From positions 9,990 through 73,989 of the forward strand of contig JBHOQX010000098.1 in assembly GCA_042408595.1 (NCBI GenBank): a stretch of 64,000 nucleotides of DNA, written 5' to 3'. The notes under the pieces were generated by a model. That model was not told the DNA's origin, made no database searches, and saw only the letters and a list, made by a program, of their open reading frames with translations. Source of the DNA: JBHOQX01 sp042408595. Its GTDB lineage: Bacteria > Chloroflexota > Chloroflexia > Chloroflexales > Roseiflexaceae. The position numbers and the translations under genes were made by a program. Positions within the stretch are counted from its first letter, which is position 1. The number at the start of each line of letters is the position of its first letter. Below are positions 43,684-51,965 of the stretch, in pieces.

Positions 43684-44865
43684 ATGCTGCGGCCCTCCCG
43701 CTATGCCCTGCGATCTGGTGTGATCGCGGCAGCACTCGCCGCCCTGCTGCCGTTCCGGGCGGCGCTCGCCCAGGACGCGGGCCTGTACTTTCCCGCCAGC
43801 GGCCACACCCTGCACGACGGCAACGGTTTCCTGACCTTCTGGCGCGAGCACGACGGCGCCCGGCTGCTCGGCTTCCCGGTAAGCGAGGAGCTCGGCGGGG
43901 ACCAGCCGGCCCAGTATTTCGAGCGCGGCCGGCTGGAGCTGGCGACCGACCCAGCGACCGGCGAGCGCCGGGTGCGCACCGGGGCGGTCGGCAGCGAATA
44001 CGCCCAGGCCCTCTGGCGCAGCTTCCCGCCCCCCCCGCCGCGCGCTCCGGCCCCCGGCGAGCAGGTCTTCCCGAACGGCCATACCCTCAATGCGCCGTTT
44101 CTTGGCTTCTGGCAGGCGGCCGGCGGCACTGCATTCTTCGGCGTGCCGATCAGCGAGCCGCTGTGGGAGATGACCGAGCGCGGCCAACGACAGGTACAGT
44201 ACTTCGAGCGCGCCCGGCTGGAGCGCGACCCGGCGCGGGCCGGCACCCCCGACGAGATCGTGCCGGGGCCGGTAGGCCGGGCGCTGGCCCTGCTGCGCCG
44301 CGTACCCATCGGGCCGGTTCCCAACCCCGGGCTCGAATCCTACGGCCCGCCCGCGCCGCTCCCGCCAGACACCGGCATCCCACAGCCAGCAGCTTTGGCG
44401 CCCGCCAGCCCCGCCCCCGCGCCCGCGGCACAGCCACGGCCTGCCGCGGCGCCCGCGCCGGCGGTCAGGCCAGCGCAGCGGCGGGCACTCGGCGGCGCCA
44501 AGTCTATCCTGGTGGACCTGAGCAAGCAGTGGATATACGCCTTCGAGGGCGACCAGCAGGTCTTCGCCGCACCGGTGACCACCGGCCGCGACGGCATGCA
44601 GACGCCGACCGGGACCTACCCGATCTACTACAAGACCCGCCTGCAAACGATGCGCGGCGTGCTGGACGGCGTGCCGTGGGTGGTGCCAGACGTGCCGCAT
44701 GTCATGTACATCAACGGCGGCGTCGCGCTGCACGGCACCTACTGGCACCGGCTGTTCGGCAGCGGCGTACGGGTCTCGCACGGCTGCATCAACCTGCCGC
44801 TCGGCGCGGCTGCCTGGCTCTACGAGTGGGCCCCGGTCGGCACGCCGGTGACGGTGACATATTGA
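43684..44865 (+). CDS. Secreted L,D-transpeptidase (YkuD family)
   Basis: The 393-residue precursor has a signal peptide (RYALRSGVIAAALAALLPFRAALA, cut near 30). Two repeats follow that read FPASGHTLHDGNGFLTFWREH and FPNGHTLNAPFLGFWQAAGG, each ending QYFERxRLE, a putative wall-binding repeat. A Pro/Ala-rich linker (215-265) leads to the YkuD domain with HGTYWH and SHGCINL (Cys368). It would cross-link or anchor peptidoglycan. GAGG lies eight bases before ATG 43684; the ATG two codons earlier sits too close to it. Confidence 0.9.
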   Translation: MLRPSRYALRSGVIAAALAALLPFRAALAQDAGLYFPASGHTLHDGNGFLTFWREHDGARLLGFPVSEELGGDQPAQYFERGRLELATDPATGERRVRTGAVGSEYAQALWRSFPPPPPRAPAPGEQVFPNGHTLNAPFLGFWQAAGGTAFFGVPISEPLWEMTERGQRQVQYFERARLERDPARAGTPDEIVPGPVGRALALLRRVPIGPVPNPGLESYGPPAPLPPDTGIPQPAALAPASPAPAPAAQPRPAAAPAPAVRPAQRRALGGAKSILVDLSKQWIYAFEGDQQVFAAPVTTGRDGMQTPTGTYPIYYKTRLQTMRGVLDGVPWVVPDVPHVMYINGGVALHGTYWHRLFGSGVRVSHGCINLPLGAAAWLYEWAPVGTPVTVTY

Positions 44866-44869
44866 GCGA

Positions 44870-44927
44870 CCGGGTGAGCGGGTCACAAGGCGATACGATG
44901 ACAGGGTGACAAGGTGAGCGGGTGATC
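44870..44927. repeat. Degenerate 8-bp-period repeat (GGTGACAA type)
   Basis: GATGACAG, GGTGACAA, GGTGAGCG and GGTGATCT follow one another with a period of eight. It is the same family as at 37990-38010 and 41435-41485. Confidence 0.55.
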
Positions 44928-44934
44928 TGCAGCG

Positions 44935-45507
44935 TCATTGATCACTCATCCCCGTATCGCTCATCATCCTACATCTCTCCCACTCGTGCGCCAGGATGCC
45001 GTAGATCAGCACGTCCCACCAGCGGCCGCGCATCCACTCCTTCTCGCGCAGCCGGCCCTCCTGGCGCATGCCGACCTTTTCGAGCACGCGGGCGGAGGCC
45101 CGGTTCTCGGCGATGCACTCGGCCCAGATGCGGTGCAGCCGCAGCTCGGCGAAGCCGAAGCGCAGCATCTCCCGGGCGGCTTCGGTGGCGTAGCCGCGCC
45201 CCCAGAACGCCGGGTCCAACTCGTAGCCGATATCGCCTTCGGTGGCATCGACCGACCGGCGGCGCAGCCCGCAGTTGCCGATCAGCTGCCCGTCCTCCGG
45301 CAGGGTGATGGCGAGCTGGAAGCTGCAGCGTGGCGTTTCCTCGGCCATGGCGATCAGCATGGCGACAAAGCGCCGGGCGGCCGGCTCGTCGCGGGTGACC
45401 TCCGGATAGTATCGCTGGTAGCGCAGGTCGGACTGGTAGGCAAGCACGGCGCGCCAGTCATCCGGCAGAAAGTCGCGCAGCAACAGGCGTGGGGTACGGC
45501 GGCGCAC
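44935..45507 (-). CDS. GNAT N-acetyltransferase (RimJ/RimL type)
   Basis: The 190-residue protein has the GNAT fold of the RimJ/RimL group: TPRLLLRDFLPDDWRAV at the start, ELDPAFWGRGYATEAAREML near 98-117 as the acetyl-CoA loop, and NRASARVLEKVGMRQEG near 137-153. It acetylates an amine on a protein or small molecule; the substrate is unknown. The start is GTG with CAGGAG nine bases ahead. It is divergent from msrP across a palindrome. Confidence 0.88.
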   Translation of the reverse strand: MRRRTPRLLLRDFLPDDWRAVLAYQSDLRYQRYYPEVTRDEPAARRFVAMLIAMAEETPRCSFQLAITLPEDGQLIGNCGLRRRSVDATEGDIGYELDPAFWGRGYATEAAREMLRFGFAELRLHRIWAECIAENRASARVLEKVGMRQEGRLREKEWMRGRWWDVLIYGILAHEWERCRMMSDTGMSDQ

Positions 45508-45570
45508 GACGTTACACTCCTGTAAGCATGTCGTTACACGGGCGGCGCATCCACAGGGGACAATACGGGT

Positions 45571-45587
45571 GTACTATATCATAGTAC
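45571..45587. promoter_or_regulatory. Perfect palindrome between the GNAT and msrP genes
   Basis: GTACTA-TATCA-TAGTAC is a perfect inverted repeat 25 bases before msrP. It contains TATCAT, which could be a -10, so a bound repressor would block msrP transcription. The factor is unknown. Confidence 0.55.
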
Positions 45588-45612
45588 AGTTGAGCACGGA
45601 AGGGCCATGGTC

Positions 45613-46569
45613 ATGGGCGACATTCCTTCATCCGAAATCACGCCGGAGGCGGTCTACCGCTCGCGGCGGGCATTTATGCGCGGGGCGATCGGGCTGGCAG
45701 CCGGCGGTCTGGCGCTGGCCGCCTGTGGGGCCCTGCCAGGCGCGGCGCAGCCGGGCGCCGCGCCTCAGGCGAGTGGCGGGACGCCGCTCCCCGCCGGCCT
45801 CAAGGACGAGCTCGGCGACCCGGCGAACAGCTACGAGCAGATCACCAACTACAACAACTACTACGAGTTCACCACCACCAAGGAAGATGTCGCGGCGGTC
45901 TCGCGCAGCTTCACGACCGCGCCGTGGACGGTCGCGGTCGGCGGGCTGGTGCGTACGCCGAAGACCTACGACATCGACGACTTGCGCAAGCGCTTCGACC
46001 AGGAGGAGCGAGTCTATCGGCTGCGCTGCGTGGAAGGCTGGTCGATGGTCATCCCGTGGATCGGCTTCCCGCTGCGGAAGCTGCTGGCCGACGTCGAGCC
46101 GACCGCTGCGGCGAAGTACGTGCGCTTCGAGTCGGTGCTGCGACCGGACGAGATGCCCGGCCAGCGCGACCGGTACTTCCCCTGGCCATATGTCGAGGGG
46201 CTGCGGCTGGACGAAGCGATGAACGACCTGGCGCTGCTCGTGACCGGGCTGTACGGCAAGCCCCTCCCGCCGCAGGATGGCGCGCCGATCCGTCTGGCGG
46301 TGCCATGGAAATACGGCTTCAAGAGCATCAAGGCGATCGTCAAGATCGATCTCGTCGATCAGCAGCCGACATCGCTCTGGATGGCGGCGGCGCCGAATGA
46401 GTACGGCTTCTACGCGAATGTCAACCCGGACGTGCCGCACCCGCGCTGGTCACAGGAGACCGAGCGGCGCATCGGCGAGCTCCGCCGGCGCAAGACGCTG
46501 CCCTTCAACGGCTATGCCGACAAGGTGGCGCAGCTCTACGCCGGAATGGACCTGCGGGCGAATTATTGA
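45613..46569 (+). CDS. msrP: Protein-methionine-sulfoxide reductase, molybdopterin subunit (MsrP)
   Basis: The 318-residue protein is the periplasmic-type molybdoenzyme MsrP (YedY). It has a Tat signal (SRRAFMRGAIGLAAGGLALAACG) with a lipobox-like LAAC. The molybdenum-ligand Cys139 is in YRLRCVEGWSM. YedY hallmarks NNYYEFTTTKEDV and PWKYGFKSIKAI are present. It repairs oxidised methionine in exported proteins, taking electrons from MsrQ, encoded 153 bases downstream. ATG 45613 has GGAAGG nine bases ahead; ATG 45607 is closer to it and less likely. Confidence 0.93.
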   Translation: MGDIPSSEITPEAVYRSRRAFMRGAIGLAAGGLALAACGALPGAAQPGAAPQASGGTPLPAGLKDELGDPANSYEQITNYNNYYEFTTTKEDVAAVSRSFTTAPWTVAVGGLVRTPKTYDIDDLRKRFDQEERVYRLRCVEGWSMVIPWIGFPLRKLLADVEPTAAAKYVRFESVLRPDEMPGQRDRYFPWPYVEGLRLDEAMNDLALLVTGLYGKPLPPQDGAPIRLAVPWKYGFKSIKAIVKIDLVDQQPTSLWMAAAPNEYGFYANVNPDVPHPRWSQETERRIGELRRRKTLPFNGYADKVAQLYAGMDLRANY

Positions 46570-46645
46570 CCGGGCGTGCGCGGTGGGGAAGTGTGGAGCG
46601 GTGAATCCCTTCCAAGAGCCCTCCCTGGGCGCGTGCGCGCTAAAA
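46569..46645 (+). repeat. Copy of the dispersed element between msrP and msrQ
   Basis: ACCGGGCGTGCGCGGT matches the left terminal repeat at 57433-57449 with few changes. GGTGGGGAAGTGTGGAG, CCTGGGCGCGTGCGCGC and TAAAAACAGAA follow in the same order as the body there. It begins at the last base of the msrP stop codon. The right terminal repeat is absent. Confidence 0.55.
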
Positions 46646-46653
46646 ACAGAACT

Positions 46654-46681
46654 GATGGAGGGCTTTCCTTGGCCCTCCATC
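46654..46681. other. Strong stem-loop before msrQ
   Basis: GATGGAGGGC and GCCCTCCATC form a perfect 10-bp stem with an 8-base loop, 40 bases before msrQ. It may reduce readthrough from msrP to msrQ or protect the transcript end. Confidence 0.6.
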
Positions 46682-46721
46682 TTCCGTCCACTGGTTGCCG
46701 CCCGCCGAGGCCGAGAACGAT

Positions 46722-47423
46722 ATGCGCAACCTGCGAAACAACTGGCTCCGCATCGCGACTCACATCGCCGCGTTCGCGCCCTTCGCCTTGCTGATGTGGG
46801 ATTTTTTTCAGGATCGGCTGACGGTCAATCCGATACAGGAGATCACATTTCGCACCGGCAAAACCGCGCTGGTGCTGCTGATCCTCTGCCTGGCCTGCAC
46901 GCCGATCAATACCACCCTGAACTACAAGCCGGTCACGGCGCTGCGCCGGCCGCTCGGCCTGTGGGCCTTCTTCTACGCGACGCTGCACTTCCTCACGTTC
47001 GTCTGGCTCGATTACGGCCTGGATCTGGGGTTGATCCTGGAAACCATCCGGGAGAAGCGCTATGTGCTGGCCGGATTCGCAGCATTCCTGCTCTTGATCC
47101 CACTCGCTGTGACGTCAACCAGAGGCTGGCAGCGACGGCTTGGCAAGCGCTGGAAGCCGCTCCATCGCCTGGTCTATCTGGCCGCGCCGCTGGTGATTGT
47201 CCACTACATCTGGCTGGTCAAGGCCGATATCCGCGAGCCGTTGTTCTACGGCGCGATCGTGGCGCTGCTGCTGGCCGCGCGGGTACCGCGCGTGCGGCGG
47301 GCCATCATGCGGATGCGGGGCCGCGCCGTAGCGCGAGGCCCGAAGGCAGCGTTCAGAGTGCCGAGCTTGCGCCAGGCGCCAGACGACAGGCAAGCGGCCG
47401 AAGACCGGCGCCCACAACTCTGA
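46722..47423 (+). CDS. msrQ: MsrQ-like haem-binding membrane subunit
   Basis: The 233-residue protein has six membrane helices of the ferric-reductase-like domain (YedZ/MsrQ). Haem-ligand histidines are visible in FYATLHFLTF, KPLHRLVYL and VIVHYIWLV. It passes electrons from the quinone pool or a flavin reductase to MsrP. The last 30 residues (GPKAAFRVPSLRQAPDDRQ) are not like the family and run into repeat-like DNA. No strong ribosome site precedes the ATG. Confidence 0.9.
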   Translation: MRNLRNNWLRIATHIAAFAPFALLMWDFFQDRLTVNPIQEITFRTGKTALVLLILCLACTPINTTLNYKPVTALRRPLGLWAFFYATLHFLTFVWLDYGLDLGLILETIREKRYVLAGFAAFLLLIPLAVTSTRGWQRRLGKRWKPLHRLVYLAAPLVIVHYIWLVKADIREPLFYGAIVALLLAARVPRVRRAIMRMRGRAVARGPKAAFRVPSLRQAPDDRQAAEDRRPQL

Positions 47424-47425
47424 AC

Positions 47426-48490
47426 TCAGAACTCAGAACGTCGCATCTCCAAAAGAACCTCCCCGATCGCCGGGGCGCGGCGGAGCAGCCAGCCGCTGTC
47501 GGCGGTGCGGGCGCCCAGGATCGCCCAGGCGACATCGTGGGACGGGGCGTACCATGCCAGGCAGCCGGAGCCGCCGCTGTGCCCGAACGAATCCGGGCCG
47601 GCGGCCGGTGGCGTCCAGTGTGGCTGTTTCTCGCCGCGCACCTCCACGCCGAGGCCCCAGGGGCACGGATCCCACTGAAGCGGCGGCTGCGCGCCGCCCG
47701 GCAGCCCGCGGGTGTTGCTGCGCGTTGCCTCGGCGCGCGTCTCGGGCCGCAGGTAGCCCTCCGGCCTTCCAGCGAAGGCCCGCACGATGCGCAGCGCGCC
47801 CGCGGCGTTCGTCACCAGGCCGGCCCACGGCAGCGCCAGCGAGCGGTAGAACGGTGAGTTGTGTGGCTCCAGCGCCGGGTCCCGGGCACGGCTGCCGCGC
47901 ACATCGGCGATGCGCGCCACGCGGCGCGGCGGCTCGACACCGAAGTAGCCCTCAACGCCAAGCGGCTGGAGCACGTCTTCCGACAGTACCTCACGGAAGG
48001 CCTGCCCGGTCAGGTGCTCCGCCACGACGCCGAGCAGGCCGAAGCCGGCGTTGCTGTAGATAACGCGGGTCCATGGCGGGCGCTCCAGCGGCGTAGCAGC
48101 CAGGGCGGCGGCCAGCGCCGGCCAGTCCAGCCCGCGCGCGTAGGGCGCGGCATCCGGCGCGATATCTGCCGGCAACCCAGCGGTGTGGCACAGCAGCGAG
48201 CGGATGGTGACGCCATCTTGCGCCGCGGCGGCCTGCGGCAGGTGATCGCGCAGCAGGTCGTCCAGGTGCAGCGCGCCGGCCTCGGCCAATCGGAGCGTGA
48301 CCAGCGCCGTCGCCAGCTTGGTGATCGAGGCGACCGGGAAGAGGGTGTCGGGTGCGAGCGGCGTGCCAGCGGCGTCCGTGCCGCGCGCCAGGATATGCGG
48401 CCCATCGTCGCCGCGCGCGAAGGCCACGACCATCCCCGGCACGCGGCCACGATCCATGGCGTCGGCGATGGCCTGTTCGAGTCGTTCCAC
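47426..48490 (-). CDS. Serine hydrolase, beta-lactamase/class C-like fold
   Basis: The 354-residue protein carries the penicillin-recognising motifs SITK (in FPVASITKLATALV), YSN (in RVIYSNAGFGLLG) and HSGG near the C terminus. It belongs to the class C beta-lactamase/esterase-like group. No signal peptide, so a cytoplasmic esterase or peptidase is more likely than a beta-lactamase. The start GTG 48490 has AGGAGG 12 bases ahead. It lies 38 bases after hemW and is probably the last gene of the rodA-corA-hemW operon. Confidence 0.85.
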   Translation of the reverse strand: MERLEQAIADAMDRGRVPGMVVAFARGDDGPHILARGTDAAGTPLAPDTLFPVASITKLATALVTLRLAEAGALHLDDLLRDHLPQAAAAQDGVTIRSLLCHTAGLPADIAPDAAPYARGLDWPALAAALAATPLERPPWTRVIYSNAGFGLLGVVAEHLTGQAFREVLSEDVLQPLGVEGYFGVEPPRRVARIADVRGSRARDPALEPHNSPFYRSLALPWAGLVTNAAGALRIVRAFAGRPEGYLRPETRAEATRSNTRGLPGGAQPPLQWDPCPWGLGVEVRGEKQPHWTPPAAGPDSFGHSGGSGCLAWYAPSHDVAWAILGARTADSGWLLRRAPAIGEVLLEMRRSEF

Positions 48491-48528
48491 GCTACGCGTG
48501 CGCCTCCTGCGCTGGTTGCGCCCGGATG

Positions 48529-49839
48529 TCACACAAACCGCGCAAACACCTGGTTGCCGAGCATCCGCCCGCGCGCGGTCAGGCGCACACCGCGCGCATC
48601 GCGTTCGAGCAACCGGTCGGCGCATAGCTCACCGAGCTCGCGCCCATAGACCGCCTCCAGCTCCACGCCGCAGCGGTCGCGAAAGTGGGCATAGCTCACG
48701 CCGGCGTTCAGCCGCAGGCCCATGAACATCGTCTCGGCGTAGAGGTCAGGCGCGGTCAGGTCGATCACCGCGGCGGTCGGCAGCGCGCCGCCGCGCACCC
48801 GGCGGATGTACTCGTCGATCCCGCGCAGATTGGCGTAGCGCCGCGGGAAGCTATGGCCGTGCGCGCCAGCGCCGCACGCCAGGTAGTCGGCGTTCAGCCA
48901 GTAGGCCAGGTTGTGGTGGCACGCGCCGGCGGGAAGCTCAGAGCCCGACGCGCCGTTATCCGCTCCGGGTCCCGCGCCACCGACGCGGAAGGCTGAACGC
49001 TGAACGTCGCCCCCACCGCGCGCCCAATTGCTGATCTCATACTGCACATACCCGGCAGCGGCCAGCTTCTCCATCGCCAGCTCGTACATCTCGCCGGTCG
49101 CGTCGTCGTCCGGCACGCTGATGCGCCCACCCAGCACCTGCGCGTAGAGGGGCGTCTCCTCCTCGAGCACCAGCGAATACAGCGAGAGGTGCTCGGCGCC
49201 CCAGGCCACGATCTCGTCGAGGGTCGCCGCCCACTGCGCCGGCGTCTGGCCGGGCAGCCCGAAGATGAAATCGAGGTTGATCCGCTCGAAGCCGGCGCGC
49301 CGCGCGTCATCGACGCTCTGGCGCGCCTCCGCAGCGGTGTGGATCCGCCCGAGCACCCGCAGCGTCGGGTCGTGCAGGCTCTGCACCCCCATGCTGATCC
49401 GGTTGACGCCCAGGCCGCGCAGGCCGCGCAGGTAGTCGCGCCCGAGCACCGTGCCGGGGTTGGCCTCGACCGTCACCTCCGCCCCTGCCAGCGGCACCGC
49501 CGCGTCCGCCGCGCGCAGCACCCGCTCCATCAGGTCGAGTGGTAGCATGGTGGGTGTTCCCCCGCCCAGAAACACGGTCGGCAGCAGATCTGCGCGTGTG
49601 AGCACAGAAGGCAGGGAGAGCGGAGGGGAAGCGGAGGATGACGCGCGCTGCGGCGCGTTGTCTCCCTGTCTGTGCGTTTCCGCCTCGCCCGTTCGCGCTG
49701 CGATTTCAACGCACAACGCCGCCACATACGCCTCCATGCGATCTTCCATGTTGACGTAGGTGTTGAAGTCGCAATAGGCGCAGCGGCGGTGACAGAACGG
49801 GATGTGGATGTACAGATGGCGCGGGTGCATCACAGCCAT
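48529..49839 (-). CDS. hemW: HemW-type radical SAM protein (coproporphyrinogen dehydrogenase-like)
   Basis: The 436-residue protein has the radical-SAM cysteines C16, C20 and C23 (CHRRCAYC), FLGGGTPTML near 90-99, and the HemN/HemW C-terminal domain (HNLAYWLNADYLACGAGAHG). HemW proteins are haem chaperones; true HemN oxidises coproporphyrinogen III. It is longer than usual because of two insertions at residues about 51-85 and 275-306. Both are low-complexity and DNA in them resembles intergenic repeats of the window. The start overlaps the end of corA by ten bases. Confidence 0.85.
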   Translation of the reverse strand: MAVMHPRHLYIHIPFCHRRCAYCDFNTYVNMEDRMEAYVAALCVEIAARTGEAETHRQGDNAPQRASSSASPPLSLPSVLTRADLLPTVFLGGGTPTMLPLDLMERVLRAADAAVPLAGAEVTVEANPGTVLGRDYLRGLRGLGVNRISMGVQSLHDPTLRVLGRIHTAAEARQSVDDARRAGFERINLDFIFGLPGQTPAQWAATLDEIVAWGAEHLSLYSLVLEEETPLYAQVLGGRISVPDDDATGEMYELAMEKLAAAGYVQYEISNWARGGGDVQRSAFRVGGAGPGADNGASGSELPAGACHHNLAYWLNADYLACGAGAHGHSFPRRYANLRGIDEYIRRVRGGALPTAAVIDLTAPDLYAETMFMGLRLNAGVSYAHFRDRCGVELEAVYGRELGELCADRLLERDARGVRLTARGRMLGNQVFARFV

Positions 49840-50798
49840 TTCATCCGACGGAAGAGCAGCAGCAGCCCGCCGCTGATCGCGAACATCAGGCCGAGCGCGA
49901 ACGGGTAGCCGTAGCGCCAGTGCAGCTCCGGCATGGACTCGAAATTCATCCCATAAATCCCCGCTACGAGCGAGGCCGACATCAGCACAATCGAGGCGAT
50001 CGTCAGCACCTTGACGATCTGGTTCAGCCGGTTCGATTGAAGCGAGAGAAAGCTGTCGAGCGCGCTGGAGAGCAGGTCGCGGTAGGTATCGATGCTGTCC
50101 GTCACCCGCAGGATGTGATCGTACAGATCTTGCAAGTAAATTGTGTGGGCGGCATCAAACACGACAACCTCACGCCGGAGCAGCACGTTCAGCACGTCGC
50201 GCTCCGGCGCGACGATCCGCCGCAGCGTGAGTAGCTCCTTCTTCAGGCGGAAGATCGTCTCGATCGCCGAGTCGTCGGAATGAATGAAGATCTGATCCTC
50301 CAGGTCTTCAACCTGTTCGGCGATCGCGTCGATCAGGGGAAAGTAGTCATCAACGATCGTATCGAGCAGCCAGTAGAGCAGCGACGCCACATGCGACTCG
50401 ATGGGACTGTCCGGCGCGTGCCAGCGGGCGATAGTCTCGTCGATCTGCGGCATCGGCTCGTCGTGAACGCTCACCACGAAGTTATGCCCGACCACTAGGT
50501 CAAGCTCGTGCATAATGATCCGGCTGTCCTCACGTGCGAACCGTGCGGTGTAGAAGACAATCAGATAGTAGTCGTTGTAGACATCGATCTTGGGCCGCTG
50601 CGTCTCGTGGAGGATGTCTTCGACCGCAAGGGGATGGAGCCCGAACGCTTCGTGCAGCAGCGCGACATCGGCCTTGTCGGGGCAAGTGATATCGAGCCAG
50701 AGCGCCGTGTCGCGCTCCTGGCGCAAGTCGGGGATGGCGCTCACCGGCACGTCGGTAAGGAATTCGCCCTGGCCGCGGCAGACGGTCAACTTGTGCAT
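49830..50798 (-). CDS. corA: CorA-type magnesium transporter
   Basis: The 322-residue protein has the CorA layout: an acidic cytoplasmic funnel domain, a long helix (residues 220-265), then two membrane helices. The pore motif YGMNF is at the end of the first membrane helix and MPELHW follows it. The C terminus is basic (FRRMKWL). It imports Mg2+ or Co2+ as a pentamer. It starts one base after the rodA stop and overlaps hemW, so the four genes form one unit. Confidence 0.92.
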   Translation of the reverse strand: MHKLTVCRGQGEFLTDVPVSAIPDLRQERDTALWLDITCPDKADVALLHEAFGLHPLAVEDILHETQRPKIDVYNDYYLIVFYTARFAREDSRIIMHELDLVVGHNFVVSVHDEPMPQIDETIARWHAPDSPIESHVASLLYWLLDTIVDDYFPLIDAIAEQVEDLEDQIFIHSDDSAIETIFRLKKELLTLRRIVAPERDVLNVLLRREVVVFDAAHTIYLQDLYDHILRVTDSIDTYRDLLSSALDSFLSLQSNRLNQIVKVLTIASIVLMSASLVAGIYGMNFESMPELHWRYGYPFALGLMFAISGGLLLLFRRMKWL

Positions 50799-50799
50799 A

Positions 50800-51906
50800 T
50801 CAGGCGAAGGTCAGTTTGCGGCGGCGCAGCGCGACACTTTCCAGCAGGCCGATCGCGGCGAAGGTCGTCAGCGTGAAGCTCCCGCCGTAGGAGATAAACG
50901 GCAGCGGGATGCCGGTGATCGGCATGATGCTCATATTCATGCCCGCATTGACGAGCACGTGGCACAGCAGCATCGCCATGACGCCGACGGCGATCAGGCG
51001 ACCGAAGGTATCGCGGGCAACGCGTGCGACGGTGAGTGCCTGCCACATCAGGATGCCTTGGAACACGAGCAGCACCGCCGAGCCGATAAAGCCTAACTCT
51101 TCGCCGCTGACGGCGAAGATGAAGTCCGAGTACTGCACCGGGAGATAACCGCCCTGGGTGATCAGCCCATGCGTCCAGCCACGCCCGGTCAGCCCACCGG
51201 AACCGATCGCCCCGAGCGCCTGGACGATATTCCAGGCGTCGCCTTTCAGCCCCGGATCGTACCCCTGGGGATCGAGAAAGACCAGCAGGCGGGTGCGCTG
51301 GTAACTGTGCAGCACGTAGTTCCAGCCGATGTACGCTACCGGGATCGCCAGCAGCGCGATGGCGGCCAACTGCCACCAGCGCATCCCGGCGGCCCAGGCC
51401 ATCAGCAGCCAGATCGTGGCGATCACCATCGCCGTGCCGAAGTCCGGCTCAAGAAAGACCAGCGCCAGCGGCACGCCGGCCAGGAGCAGCCCGCCGAGTT
51501 GCACACGCGTCTCGCCGCCACGCCCCTCGAAACGCTGCCAGTAAGCCGCCAGGGCGATGATCAGCATCAGCTTCGCGGGCTCCGCCGGCTGAAATGTGCG
51601 CAGGCCGAAATCCAGCCAGCCCTGCGCGCCACCGCGCACCTGCCCGATCGCTAGCACCGCCGCCAGCACGCCGATGGTGGCGATGTACAGCACGCGCGCC
51701 CATGACAGGAGAGCGTGATAGTCGAGCACGGTGAGTGCGAACATCGCAGCCGTGCCGACCGACAGGTTGATGATGTGCCGCGACAGATAGCCCTGGGTCG
51801 CCGGGTCGCGCATCGTCGCGCTGTAGACCAGCGCCAGGCTAAAGCCGGTGAGCACGATGACACAGCCGACCAGAAAGTAGTTGTAGTCGCGCCAATAGCG
51901 GTTCAT
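50800..51906 (-). CDS. rodA: RodA/FtsW-type peptidoglycan glycosyltransferase
   Basis: The 368-residue SEDS protein has about ten membrane helices. Motifs include GAQGWLDFGLRTFQPAEPAKL (near 94-113), FLEPDFGTA (near 151-159) and TGIPLPFISYGGS (near 330-342). RodA polymerises glycan strands during cell elongation; FtsW would be the division paralogue, and the family member cannot be settled with no dcw or mre genes nearby. A TATAAT lies only seven bases before the ATG, so the transcript may be leaderless. Confidence 0.88.
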   Translation of the reverse strand: MNRYWRDYNYFLVGCVIVLTGFSLALVYSATMRDPATQGYLSRHIINLSVGTAAMFALTVLDYHALLSWARVLYIATIGVLAAVLAIGQVRGGAQGWLDFGLRTFQPAEPAKLMLIIALAAYWQRFEGRGGETRVQLGGLLLAGVPLALVFLEPDFGTAMVIATIWLLMAWAAGMRWWQLAAIALLAIPVAYIGWNYVLHSYQRTRLLVFLDPQGYDPGLKGDAWNIVQALGAIGSGGLTGRGWTHGLITQGGYLPVQYSDFIFAVSGEELGFIGSAVLLVFQGILMWQALTVARVARDTFGRLIAVGVMAMLLCHVLVNAGMNMSIMPITGIPLPFISYGGSFTLTTFAAIGLLESVALRRRKLTFA

Positions 51907-51913
51907 GGGGCGG

Positions 51914-51944
51914 ATTATACCATGGTCATCGCAGCAGGTATAAT
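51914..51944. promoter_or_regulatory. Divergent -10 elements for rodA and the glycosidase-like gene
   Basis: TATAAT on the minus strand is at 51914-51919 (with a TGG extension), seven bases before the rodA ATG. TATAAT on the plus strand is at 51939-51944, 21 bases before the start at 51966. Neither has a clear -35. The two face away from each other and would overlap upstream. Confidence 0.6.
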
Positions 51945-51965
51945 AACAAGCCGGAGGTTTCGCCT

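Noticed and set aside
41912..43723. A 603-codon plus-strand frame
   Set aside because: Opposite the acidic 648-residue protein; its composition (Arg, Val, His runs) is that of a complement of GC-rich coding sequence.
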